A stretch of DNA of 64,000 nt. Origin: Evernia prunastri. Taxonomy: Eukaryota > Ascomycota > Lecanoromycetes > Lecanorales > Parmeliaceae. Under the pieces are notes generated by a model. The model was not told the origin of the DNA. It ran no database searches and saw only the letters and a list, made by a program, of their open reading frames with translations. The translations under genes were made by a program, and so were the position numbers. The stretch covers positions 62,001 to 126,000 of the forward strand of contig NKYR01000006.1 of assembly GCA_003184365.1 (NCBI GenBank). Reading direction: 5' to 3'. This document shows positions 45,261 to 55,895 of this stretch, piece by piece (the stretch's first letter is position 1; each line of letters starts with the position of its first letter).

Positions 45261-47341
45261 CTATAGCTTTGCTTTTGGGCCTTCTATCGTTGGTAGAAGC
45301 AGGTCTCTAATATCCCCTGCTGCCTCGTTGAGCCAGAAGCTCATGCGCTCACTGCCCAATCCCTTGCTCACAATGTTGAACTGAATGCTATCCATCCATT
45401 AGCCATCTTCCCATCCACCACGGGAATTACACCTACCTGTTCTCGTTGATCATATACGCAATGCCAAACCCGTCGTCGATCACCTGACTCCATCCATACC
45501 CGTTGAAATACTCGCTACTCAACTGACTCGTGCTGAGATACCACGTTCCGCTGTAATCGTACGCTCGATCTTGGAAAATCCCCGGCAACTCTTCTCCCTC
45601 CTTCAAGCACTTCTTCAGCCCGAACAGATGTCGGTCCACCCCTTTTCCGTCACTTGCATCAGTGATGTACTTGACGTGGGCATCGACAGCGGCTCGAAAA
45701 GCCTTGACGCATTCCTCTCGCGGCACCTCTGGGTCCGCCATGGCAGCGCAGAACGCTACGCTCTCGTCACTGACGCTACGGCATGTCTCGGTGCGGCCTT
45801 GTTGGAAGCGTCGAGTAGCGGCTGACTCATAGGTGGGACGACAGGTGCCGTACATCTTGTGGTAAGCGAGCTGGATGATCATCTGCACGTAAGCATCTGG
45901 TGAGCACTTGAACTTCTTGATCAGGCCTTTGCCGTAGCCTTGATAGGCTTGCACCCTCAGCTCATGCTGTGCGATTAGGTTCTCATGATCGGAGATGGCC
46001 CGGTGTATCTCCTTATTCACAGCTTCGTTGATATGGAATTTGACGGCCACAGGCTCGGCGAGGTCGGAACGAACGTTGGAATTGGAGAGGTCGAGTTTGT
46101 TGGTGAATATCATCATATTAATGTAGTCGTTTAATCGATGAGTAGGTGTGCCGTCCATCATGCTGTGCTCGCCCATGAAGCCAGAAGTGCCATTCTCATT
46201 GACGATAAATTCCAGAGGTTTGTCAAACCATCTATTCGCGCCGTCGCCGTGCCAATATTGATGTGCACGCTCTTCCAACGTCACCGGTGAGGCATCATCC
46301 AGACAAACCAGGAAGCCGGATGCCTGGATTGTCTCCAACGCAGCGGCATTGGCTGGGTGTGCCGAGAGAAGTTTCTCACGAGCGGAGTACCATATATCGC
46401 GGTTTTGAGTAGTCAATGCACCCACTGCCGGAGTCTTTTGCGCCATCTTGTAAATTCGGTTGAATTGTGTCTCCAGCTCTGCGGCATTGAGCTGTTGGCC
46501 ACTGACCTCGTATACCACTTTGAAAAATTGGTTTTTCCGGACCACGGTAAAATACTTGTGGTCTTCATGGGAATATTTGACTGGGTGATCAACTAATTTT
46601 CCAGGGATGCGGCACGCATTGAACATCCACTGATATGATTCCATGCTAATGGGAAGCCTTTTCATGTATTCTGGCTCCACATTCCCACCATCTACCTGTT
46701 TCTTGAATGCCAGGACAGCTGTAGTCAATGCTGCCGCCCTTTTGGCCGGGTCCCGCCGCCTCCTATCATCTCTATGTGAATAAAAGTAGCTCACGTAGGG
46801 TACGATTGGGTCTCTATAGCTCAGGTATGCTGCATCGTTCCACCATTCGTAGATCCAGTTCCGATGTTTTGAGTCTTCTCGACGGGCCTGTAGCCTCTTC
46901 TGCAACTCCTGTCCAATACTACCTGGTTTCACGAATTCTTCGACGGTTTTCTTCGTTGCTGCGAACTCGGCTTTGTTCAGCAGTGGGTGTACAGATTTCA
47001 GGTAACGCTTTGATGTCTCCTCGAGAGTAGGGACCGGTAATCTAGGAAGGGAATCTTCGAATCGTAGCATAGCACCTTTCGAGCTGTCCTCTCGGTAGCC
47101 TGGCATACCATGCATTAGCAAGGACCACGGGAAGGGCCCGGAGGGTAACGACCCCATACCTTCGGGTAGCGCAGACGAGCTGTGTCTCGAATTGGCTGGC
47201 GCCATGATAACAACCTCAGGAAACCGTCAGTCTTTCCTGCAATTTGTTGATCTCAACCAGTTTTAAAGCTACCTTTGCAAGGTGGACCTTCGTCGAGCTA
47301 TTCCGGAATGCTGAGCGGCTTCTTGTCAATGCTTGCAACAT
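45261..47341 (-). CDS. CAT2: Carnitine O-acetyltransferase, dual-targeted form likely
   Basis: The core runs from the ATG at 47205 through exon 45437-47214 and a last exon 45261-45387 (49-nt intron), 631 residues. Motifs: the N-terminal family signature LPRLPVPTLEET, GEHSMMDGTPTHRLNDY with the catalytic His in GEH, a CoA-binding stretch DGKGVDRHLFGLKK, and YLSTSQLSS. The enzyme moves acetyl groups between CoA and carnitine. The last exon ends in AKL, a type-1 peroxisomal signal. Upstream, an in-frame leader exon at 47273-47341 (MLQALTRSRSAFRN, basic with no acids) can splice over 58 nt (GTAGCT to CTGAG) into the core, giving 657 residues with a mitochondrial presequence. Dual mitochondrial and peroxisomal forms are known for yeast Cat2 and Aspergillus AcuJ. 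Confidence 0.92.
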
Positions 47342-47738
47342 CCCGGAGCCAGTCAGCAAAGGAGAAAAAAGCGGAAAAGGAGATCCTGATCTGAAGAAAA
47401 AAGACAAGAGCGGGAGGGAGTTGTTTTTTGTAAATGTTCCTGAGAGTGTCTAAAATTATGTGTGTCCTTGATCGCGGGTTTGCGGAGCATACGATTGCAG
47501 CCCCCTCGTCCTCTTTTTCTTCGAGCCCTAGCCGAGGACCGAGGCAAACGGTTTCGTGCCAAGCTCAGCTCCTCGCGACAAGGATCAATCACATGAGCAA
47601 ATTTCCGTTATTCTCTTCTTGTCATCAGTTCTGTGAAGCTATGGCTTGTACTTCCTTAAAAAGCCATGGCTCATGAGAAGACTTTAAGAAGAGATTCTCA
47701 GCTTTGGCTATGATCCCTTCCTTCCGCAATTCCGAGCC

Positions 47739-48773
47739 CTACCTCTTCCGTCCGCTTCTCCGCGACGCGTTATTCTTTGATGCAGCTCCTTTCGACGCTT
47801 TGCCAGTATCCTTCTGCGTGGCACTTTTGCTGTCGTTTTCGTCTTCCTCCATAGCCTCCCCGTCTTCTTCGTCGTCTTTCTGACCATTGTCCGTACCTTG
47901 ATCCACCGATCCTTTACTCCCCTGTCTTACTCCAACCGTCGAGACTTCTGCTAGCAGCGATGTTCGCGTACCCTTCGACGTACGAGTGTTGCGGCCTAAT
48001 TTATGCCCACTGATTGAAGCTGGCGAAGAACGTGGATCTGGAAAATTCATTGAGCTTCCGCACTCCCGTACAGAGTAATGAGCATGCATACCATCTGTAT
48101 CATCCACAGTGCTATATCTTCTGGCTGCTCTTCCACCTTCAACAGACGTGCCAGAGAGCTGGTGGCCTAGTAGCGGCGGCGATGTCGTTCCTTCAGGTGC
48201 CAGCCTCTTTGCGAACATCATATCCCAATATTCATCTTCAGGTAATACGAACGCATGAAAAGGCTGCTTAGAAGGATCACCGTCTATTTGGATTGGTTCA
48301 CCGAAAGTGTCTTCCTGGAGTGCATAAGTGTAAGTTCCCCGTGACCCAATTTCTGGAGGACTAACTCTTGCATCGAGAGTTTCAAGATTGTACAGGCTGC
48401 CCAATTTCTCCCAGATTCCTGGAATTCTTGTATGCGGATTTTGAGGGGAGGAGTAGCCATGATTTTTCATGTTCTCAGAGATAGATATCATCCGGAAATG
48501 CTTGTGCATGCCTGGCAATGACTGTCAGTGCAGTCCGTGCGGTAGATGAGACGAACCAATGTACATTAAAAACGAACCTACAGGCTTCCATCTGATCATG
48601 CTTTTGAAGAGTGATGTCTCTTGCTCATCAGTCCATACATCTGATATGACGCTCTCTGTGACTAACTCGCCCTTTCTTGAGGTAGGTGGTCCCTCATCTG
48701 CTTGCTCAACTGCGTCGCCAGCAGGGGTCGATGTAGCCCTCGAAGGCCGGCGGACCTTCTTTTTGGGAGGCAT
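47739..48773 (-). CDS. EAF7: Eaf7/MRGBP (CT20 family), NuA4 histone acetyltransferase subunit
   Basis: Two exons, 48578-48773 and 47739-48511, over a 66-nt intron (donor GTTCGT, acceptor TTGCCAG); 322 residues. The lysine-rich MPPKKKVRRPS start leads into the CT20 core: VWTDEQETSLFKSMIRWKPVGMHKHFRM, then HTRIPGIWEKLGSLYNLETLDAR. The junction falls exactly inside WKPVG-MHK and restores the family text, which supports the unusual donor. The rest is disordered with acidic runs (DDEEDGEAMEEDEND) and ends in RRSGRKR, a likely nuclear signal. Eaf7 with Eaf3 and Eaf5 forms a NuA4 subcomplex acting in transcription elongation. It is transcribed divergently from the gamma-tubulin complex gene. Confidence 0.93.
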
Positions 48774-49035
48774 GGCTGAGAATCATGTGCAAATGGAAAA
48801 GATCTCGACGTATGAGTCAGAAAGAAACATCCAAGAAAGTCATTGTTTAAAGGAAAACCCACAGTGGGGGCGTCATCGTAGCCATTGTGTTGAGCAGATC
48901 GCGTGGTAAGGCTGTACTAGCGCTTGGCGACTGTCTCGCGTCGTCCGACTTCTGCCAAGTCACGTCTCCCACGTCTCCCACGTCTCCCACCAGCACACCA
49001 ACAGTAATGTCGGAGGATTACATACGAAGAAGTTC
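48774..49035. promoter_or_regulatory. Bidirectional promoter, EAF7 / gamma-tubulin complex gene
   Basis: Only 262 nt separate the two start codons. A 9-bp unit ACGTCTCCC is repeated three times in tandem at 48962-48988, just before the plus-strand start. Confidence 0.6.
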
Positions 49036-51915
49036 ATGGATGAACAGGTCCGAGATGGAAACGCGTTTGCGATTCCAGATCTTTGGAAAGCATCAACGCT
49101 CCCTCACTTTGACGAGCGGGCAACGGATTCTATTACATTCGCATTCGAACCACTGAGTACATCTCTATCTCCCAACTTCTCATGAGGAGGGATTGGATGC
49201 TGACACTTCGTAATAGATCTGAAAGACGACGATCAAGGAGCACTCGGTATTCAAACAGACCTAGACCCTAAGCTGCCCGACCTCTCGAATTTTAGATATG
49301 GTCCATTAGAAGACCTAGGCGCACTCGACGCTTCTTCTGTGCTGTCTTCCGTACAATCCTTTGAACTTCCCGAAACACCCGACATCTGGTCATTCCCCTT
49401 TGATCTTGAGGAGCGAAAAGCCCCTCGTTCAAGAAGTTGGGAGTTTTTTTACGATAAGACTTTCCAGGAGCCTTGGACTACACACATCAGCGAGGGTGGT
49501 CCTCAGGTCCTCGATGCAATTCTTGCTGCCCAGGATGGGGATACAGGAGACAATGGTTTCGGCAGGAGATCAGGATGTGTGATCAAATCTGGCGCTCTGG
49601 TATCAAGTCTTCTGGAGCTTGGGTTGGGCAGAGAATCTGTGCTATATCGCTACGCAGAGCATGAACGATCCTTTCTTCCACTCATTGGAAATTGGCGCAC
49701 GTCAGGATACAGCCTCGAGACAATTCACGATCTCAGCGCTACCTTCATCGACTATGGCAACAAAACAAAACGCTTACATTATTTTATTGACAAGACTCAA
49801 ACTTCAAGAGGATCATTTCCAACGTCTATAGCTTTGGCAGGCAGCATCTCTGCAATCGTTGCAACACTACATGCCCAGATCGGAAGTTCGTCAGCGTCAG
49901 CCAATAGTCTACTACAGCTCCGATCACTATTTGAAAAGCCCGGCTCAATATTGTCATATCTTAACGACATAGTCACTAAGGTTGAGGCAGCCAAGAACGA
50001 TGAAGAACTGCTATCTCGGCTCTACGAATACGTTGAAAGTTCTGAACATTCCGCTGAGTGGATTCGGCCAGCATTGCTTCAGATTCTTGCAAGTGTATCC
50101 AAACCCTGGCTAGACTCTGTCAGCAAGTGGGTAGGTCTAAAGGAAAATATTACTGCTGGAATTCATAGTTGCAACCAGACTTTCGTCGTTGTAAGAGAGG
50201 AGACGCAGAGGCGTGAGGGTTTTAAGGAGGCGAACAGGCTTGAATACGATTTTGATAATTTGTCAATGCCAGAATTTATTTCAGCAGAGGATGCTCTAAA
50301 CCTTTTCGAAATCGGAAAGAGTCTGCGACTTCTCGAAAACAACAGCCCCGAACATCCCCTTACGAGACCGACGCAGGCTGGTACTTTGGAGGCCCCTGAC
50401 TTGGCTTGGCAATTTTCATGGAGGGATGTAGAGAAAGTTCAATTGCAAGCCCGACAGCACGAAGCAAGTCTTCGAAAAGCCATCGCGGATTTTGAGCTCC
50501 ATGGCACCAATTTGGGACATGCGCATGTGCACGAAAAAAAAAATTTGCATGCTGAGACGGCGACGGTTGGGCTCGGAGAAGAGACAGCGAAAACCTACAT
50601 CCGCGCGTCCATGGCAACCTTTGAGAAACCATTGCCGGACTTAACGGCGGCGAAGGGCAATAATACTCTACCAGAATATGGCTGCAACGACTTGCCGGAA
50701 GAAGAGATTTTTGCACCACCATTTTCTCTGCTTCCCGTTTTGTCTTTCAATCCTATAATTACAAGTCAGGCCAGGCTCATCAATCGTGCATGCCTACGCC
50801 TTCTTTTTAAAGAACACAATATACGGTCTCACTTCTCTCTCCTTCACCGCTACAGCCTTTTTGGTGACGGCGTGTTCGCTTCTCGCCTTTCACACGCTCT
50901 CTTCGATCCCGAACTCAACTCTGCCGAACGCCGGAGGGGTCGCACCCGCGCTGGCATCTCGGGCTTGAAATTAGGCTCTCGAGACACCTGGCCACCGGCG
51001 AGCTCTGAGTTACGACTGGCGTTGATGGGTATCCTGACAGAATGCTATTACGAGCGCAGGCGAGGAGCCGAAAAGTTTTCAATATTTCGTGAAGAACTCC
51101 CTGGCGGTTTGAGTTTTGCCATTCGAGACATGCCTGAAGACGAGCTAAAGCGTTGTATGGATCCTAATTCTATCGAGGCTCTTGACTTCTTGAGGCTTCA
51201 GTATAGGCCTCCAGCACCTCTTGACGCAGTGATTACCCAAGCTGCTCTGGCAAAGTATGATGTTGTCTTCAAACTCCTGCTGAGAGCAGTACGAATGCTG
51301 TTCGTTGTAAACCAACTCTTTCGTGACACAAAATCGCGCTGCGGAATTCGTCACGGAGCAGATCCTATATCTAGATCCTTCCGGGTCGAAGGCCACCACT
51401 TTGTCTCCGCAATCTGTCGTTATTTCTTCAACGGCGTCCAAGCGAATTGGGATATCTTTCAACGGAGGCTCGAGTACGTGGACAACGCTTTAGAACGCGA
51501 AGGCACAAGCGACTGCGACAGTGTACATAAGCTGCGCGATTTCCACGAAAACCTGCTGGATCGACTAATGTTTACCTTGATGTTGAGAAAGAGACAGGCG
51601 CAGGTCATGAAATTGGTCGAGGAAATTTTCAGCCTGATACTAGTTTTCGCACGGCACGCCAGCACTGAAGGTACCCGAGACACAGCCCATTCAGGTCTCA
51701 ATGTGAGCCTACGAGAGACCTATGATAAATTCAAGAAGAAAGTCAGAGTCTTCATCAGCGTTTGCAGAGGTTTGAGCGAGCGGCGAGGCCAGGGGGGTAC
51801 AAAAAATCACGATGCCTGCGAGGAGTGGAGCGAAGACGGAGGAAACACAATTGGCCAGCTTCTTCTGGATTTTGAGATGAGTGGATTCTATGCAAAATTA
51901 TACCCATATACCTAG
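49036..51915 (+). CDS. Gamma-tubulin complex protein, GCP5/GCP6 (Alp16/Mod21) type
   Basis: Exon 1 (49036-49156) contributes the N-terminal signature FAIPDLWKASTLPHFDE; a 60-nt intron leads to exon 2 (49217-51915), total 939 residues. GRIP1 features: GGPQVLDAIL, SLLELGLGRES and LPLIGNWRTSGYSLETIH. GRIP2 features: an LRLQYRPPAPLDAVITQAALAKYDVVFKLLLRAVRM helix pair and a C-terminal DRLMFTLMLRKRQAQVMKLVEEIF, ending LLLDFEMSGFYAKLYPYT. The long insertion between the halves and the N-terminal motif fit the accessory GCP5/6 subunits better than core GCP2/3. These subunits help gamma-tubulin small complexes assemble into rings at spindle pole bodies and septa. Assignment to GCP6 rather than GCP5 is my preference, not proven. 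Confidence 0.85.
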
Positions 51916-52270
51916 CTATTCTGGAGCCATGTTTATCTGCTGGTGCCTCGCCAATATTCTCACTTTTTGTTCGTACCATCTTACTGTCATCCCACAGTTT
52001 ACGAGTGATGGAAATACGCTTTTCAAATAGTAGAAGGTCGGAAACATAGACCCCTTATTTGTCTTTTGGTATCCACATTCCGAAGATGGAAGATGTATTA
52101 TAATCATTGTGTACATTTCGGTTCCGCCGAGGAAGCCTCCAAGCCAGATGAGTACGGGACCTGTACATGGACATTATGTACTCCAAAGACGCCCTGTCCC
52201 ATGTCGAACGGATATTTACATGTAGAACCCGTCACCCCTAGCCAGTTCTAGTATTGCACCATTCAAGCCT
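51916..52270. other. Convergent 3' flanks
   Basis: 355 nt between the gamma-tubulin complex gene and the PPR gene. No gene seen. Confidence 0.5.
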
Positions 52271-55200
52271 CTATCCTCCTCGTAGGAGAGTGATCTGATA
52301 ATGATCCGCCATTCTAGGCATGTTACTGAGCGCGTCAACCGTCTTTGGTGCTACCTCGACAAAGCGCCTTGGCAGCGTGAGGCGACTCCCTTGTTTTGCT
52401 TGTACATATACGGCTGCCAGATGCACCAAAGTCGGATATGCTGGCATCCTTCGTTCCTGCAAATGCAAAGTATTCTTCGTCATCGTGCGGAGTTTGCCCT
52501 GGACATAACTCGGGTCGCCAAGCGTATCCCAGCCCGGCCAATTGTCGATCAATTCGCGCTCGCAGAGCCCGAAGGCGAGGAGCTGGTGTCTAGGCTCGGG
52601 AGACTGCGCAAGGTGTTGGATGTAGTGGTTCCAATTGGGACTGTTGAGGGCAAAGCCGGAGGTGTGTAGCTGGTTAATTGTGCTGATCAAATCATCGATA
52701 CGGCCTTGTTTACTTAAAGAACTTATGTATTGGCGTAGAGGTACATTCATTATGAAGCGGCGTGAGTGTAATACCCAACCTGGCTCTGACGTAACAGCCT
52801 TAGCGCGACAGGCGAGCTTCTCAGACTTGTCGAGCGCCAGGTACCAGCACCGCTCAACCTCTTCGTGATCGCCGGCTCGTAGGTGCGCAACCATTAAAGC
52901 GCTAAGTAAACGTATAGGAGGACTGGCTTCAACGTCACGATTGCTGTATCGGGCGGAAGTAGAGATGTAGCGTCCGTAGAGCTCAGTGACCTTAGCAAAG
53001 GCGGCGTCATTGCCATAGAGGAAGATGAGATATTCAAAGTAGGTGGAAGAGAAGGCCTCATTGAGGAGGTTAGACCCAACGAATTTGCGAGGCTCGGAAG
53101 CCGCCAGTTCCATTGGATCTAGATTGGAGATCGTCTGCTCCAAAGTCTGTTGTGCACGTACAAGCTCGTTTTGGGTCTCGGAACCTTTGTCTAAGCCTTG
53201 GTTGGCCTTATCCATTGAAGCTGCCGCTCGGAGAAGGATGTTCTGGGTGCTGATTGTTGGGCTGAGATTGCGCGTCAGCATGCGTTTGTAGAGATCGAAT
53301 ATTTTGCCATGGTTCCCGGTGGCAAGATATCCTCCCATGACAATTGCATAATGTAGGGATGTTCTTTTGATTCCCGCTCGCGGCATTACCTTGTCCAAGA
53401 TTTTGAATGCCGCTCCGGGCAGCTTAGCAATTGTCAGGCTCGTCATCAAAGCAGCATAAGTCATGCCATCAGACGCTATTCCTGAACCTTGCATTTGTTT
53501 GTGCAGCTCAGACACCTTCTCTACCTCTTTACGAAGAGCATATGCATTAAGCAGGGTGGTCCACATGAACGTCCGAGAGCCTTTCACATCCATGTGCAAT
53601 GCGTCTTTTACAAAGTGCTCGGCTTCTGCCAATCTCTCACCGTTGATGTTTGCCAAAACAATGCTGTCGATCATCTGCATGTTCATCTTTATACCGTCCA
53701 TCTTCGATTGTTGATAAAGATCGTAAACAGTCTCCCAGTCCCCTCTTTTCACGTACAATGACATTAGGAGGGAGTAGGTTCGAGAAACCGGGCGTATCTC
53801 GGACTCGAGGAGTTTGTTGAACCAAGTCAAAGTGCCGTCAACATCGCCGACCCGAGAGAAGGTCCCAATTACACAGTTCCAGGCTCGCACGTCAGGTATG
53901 AAATGAAAATCCGTCTGTAGGTCCTTGAAGGCGCGCACCACACCCTCAGGGTCTGCTCGCCTATTGTGGACGAGGAGCAGGATCTGGTACCACTCAGTCT
54001 TAGGCGTTCCATGCGTGGAACAAAAATCACGGAATAGATTCTGTAGTGGCTCAAGCTGTCCGAGTTGAGCAAAAACCTTCGCCACATCAATGGCAATGTC
54101 AGCGGGTAATTTCCGATGATAATTCCGCCAATCATCGAGAATCATGGACATGCCGAGACTGCTCTTTTGTGCTAGTAACCTGGTTGTTACTGTTGAGAGT
54201 AAATCCGTACTAGGTAAGAATGTCGGCTCCTTTCGAAGCATTCGATAGAGACTCAGTGCGCGTTGTCCATGTTCCCTGCCATTGACAGACAACAGCTGTT
54301 CCAGAGCCATCATTTGTGTCGTCATATCCGACGCATCGAGGGTCTTCGCCTTCTGAACCAGCAGGAAATGGTTGTGAATATCGAAATCCGTGTTCCGAAC
54401 GCCAAAAATCTGTCTAATTAATTCTAATGCGAAATCGCGAGCAGCCACAGCGTTGTCATGTTCTGAACGTTCAGCAGTCGTGATTGCGAAGTCCGCAGCC
54501 GAGATAGCCTTCACCATCAAGTCTGGTAAGGACAGGGTGTTGACTCCTGTCCAAATATCGGGCCTTGTGTAGTAACGAAGTCGATCGACCCAATACGCAT
54601 GCCATGTGTCTATCGCTAATTGCCACTTTTCATGTTCCACGGTATAACGAAGGACTGCTGCAGTGCCAATAGAACCATTGATTCTTTCCAAAGCCTCGCG
54701 ATGGATGTCAATTGCTGTGGCTAGGTCCTGCAATGAGAGCGCAGCTGAGACGGCGTAACTGTAATGAATAGCCCGTCTCTGCTGGACAGGGATGCTGTCA
54801 AACAGAGCCACGGCACGTTCGGCATCGATGGTTCTCTTTGAAGAGCCCAAGCACCGTAACATCTTGATAAGCTCTTGGGGCGATAGCGACTCTGACATCT
54901 CCAGTAGTGCCTGATAGCTTTGCCACAATTCATCGTAAATCCAAGTTTGGTCCTCCGAATTAAGCATCTCATTGATTCCTCGTCTTATCGCATCGCCTGG
55001 CTGAGCCGTTATTGATGAAGATCTTTTGGAAGCGTCCTGGGCACCGGCCCCAGTAGCTGATCCTACTGCCTTCGCTCCATTGATAAAGTCTGCAGCGACT
55101 GAGGTATACCCTCTGGAGTAGTGCTTGATGTTCTGAGCAGCGTGATACTGTGCCTTTGTTGACCGCTCGAGCCGTTTGATGAGTGCTAGCGTACGAACAG

Positions 55201-55462
55201 GATACAAGAAGTCTAGGAAGATCTCTTGAAGCCCACTGGACAGTGCTTTGGTTGGCGTGCCGTGTCTTTTATTTGAAAATGACTGCTGAGCGGCATCTGA
55301 ATTTTGTAGAAAGAGCATCCACCAAGAAGGTAGATTGATGTTACCGGCACCGTGAGACCAGAAGGCAGAGTGTAGGTTGCGTCGACAGCGAAGACGCGTC
55401 TTGGAGCGCCGGATCACAGCTCGTCCTCCAGTGTGGAGCCATCCTACCACTCTCTCTATCAT
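52271..55462 (-). CDS. Mitochondrial pentatricopeptide repeat protein, Cya5/Dmr1-like
   Basis: A single exon of 1063 residues from the ATG at 55462. The first 60 residues are Arg-rich and acid-poor (HTGGRAVIRRSKTRLRCRRNLH), a mitochondrial presequence, followed by SAFWSHGAG and IFLDFLYPVRTLALI, text I associate with the fungal PPR protein group of Neurospora cya-5. PPR helix pairs are clearest in the middle: VRAWNCVIGTFSRVGDVDGTLTWFNKLL, RTYSLLMSLYVKRGDWETVYDLYQ, TFMWTTLLNAYALRKEVEKVSELHKQM and MTYAALMTSLTIAKLPGAAFKIL. PPR proteins bind organelle RNA; cya-5 is needed for cytochrome oxidase subunit 1 expression. The ortholog assignment rests on memory of the N-terminal motif. It shares a 433-nt divergent promoter with SRP68. 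Confidence 0.85.
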   Translation of the reverse strand: MIERVVGWLHTGGRAVIRRSKTRLRCRRNLHSAFWSHGAGNINLPSWWMLFLQNSDAAQQSFSNKRHGTPTKALSSGLQEIFLDFLYPVRTLALIKRLERSTKAQYHAAQNIKHYSRGYTSVAADFINGAKAVGSATGAGAQDASKRSSSITAQPGDAIRRGINEMLNSEDQTWIYDELWQSYQALLEMSESLSPQELIKMLRCLGSSKRTIDAERAVALFDSIPVQQRRAIHYSYAVSAALSLQDLATAIDIHREALERINGSIGTAAVLRYTVEHEKWQLAIDTWHAYWVDRLRYYTRPDIWTGVNTLSLPDLMVKAISAADFAITTAERSEHDNAVAARDFALELIRQIFGVRNTDFDIHNHFLLVQKAKTLDASDMTTQMMALEQLLSVNGREHGQRALSLYRMLRKEPTFLPSTDLLSTVTTRLLAQKSSLGMSMILDDWRNYHRKLPADIAIDVAKVFAQLGQLEPLQNLFRDFCSTHGTPKTEWYQILLLVHNRRADPEGVVRAFKDLQTDFHFIPDVRAWNCVIGTFSRVGDVDGTLTWFNKLLESEIRPVSRTYSLLMSLYVKRGDWETVYDLYQQSKMDGIKMNMQMIDSIVLANINGERLAEAEHFVKDALHMDVKGSRTFMWTTLLNAYALRKEVEKVSELHKQMQGSGIASDGMTYAALMTSLTIAKLPGAAFKILDKVMPRAGIKRTSLHYAIVMGGYLATGNHGKIFDLYKRMLTRNLSPTISTQNILLRAAASMDKANQGLDKGSETQNELVRAQQTLEQTISNLDPMELAASEPRKFVGSNLLNEAFSSTYFEYLIFLYGNDAAFAKVTELYGRYISTSARYSNRDVEASPPIRLLSALMVAHLRAGDHEEVERCWYLALDKSEKLACRAKAVTSEPGWVLHSRRFIMNVPLRQYISSLSKQGRIDDLISTINQLHTSGFALNSPNWNHYIQHLAQSPEPRHQLLAFGLCERELIDNWPGWDTLGDPSYVQGKLRTMTKNTLHLQERRMPAYPTLVHLAAVYVQAKQGSRLTLPRRFVEVAPKTVDALSNMPRMADHYQITLLRGG

Positions 55463-55895
55463 GCCCCGGCAAGTCTGCCGCCACAGATGAAGAGCCCGTC
55501 GAGCTTTTGTTCGTCATGCATCCCCAAAGAGAGGCCCAAGGTATGAGAGTGTAGCGATAGGAAGCTTCAGAACAATAACTGTACAAATTCAGTAGGAGAT
55601 CCGTACATGGCAAGGGCTGCTAGCCTGGGGGTTTGTATTGCGCCCAAGAAGGCCAGAATTAAAGGAACTATAAGAGGCAACGGAAAGCAGAATTTACAAT
55701 TCGAAGTAACTTACTTAACTTTACGGATAATCATCATCGATACACAGTGCCAAGAAGACAGAAATCTGCCCCCGGTCTCACCCCCGATCGGGCATCGGGT
55801 GACGCCGCCCTAAGGTCGCGCGACTTGTAATCTTAGATCCGCCAAGCCCTCGGAATTTCGAGATCCACCCACAAAGTTGCCATCGAACTTTGTAG
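55463..55895. promoter_or_regulatory. Divergent promoter, PPR gene / SRP68
   Basis: 433 nt between start codons. No specific binding site recognised. Confidence 0.5.
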
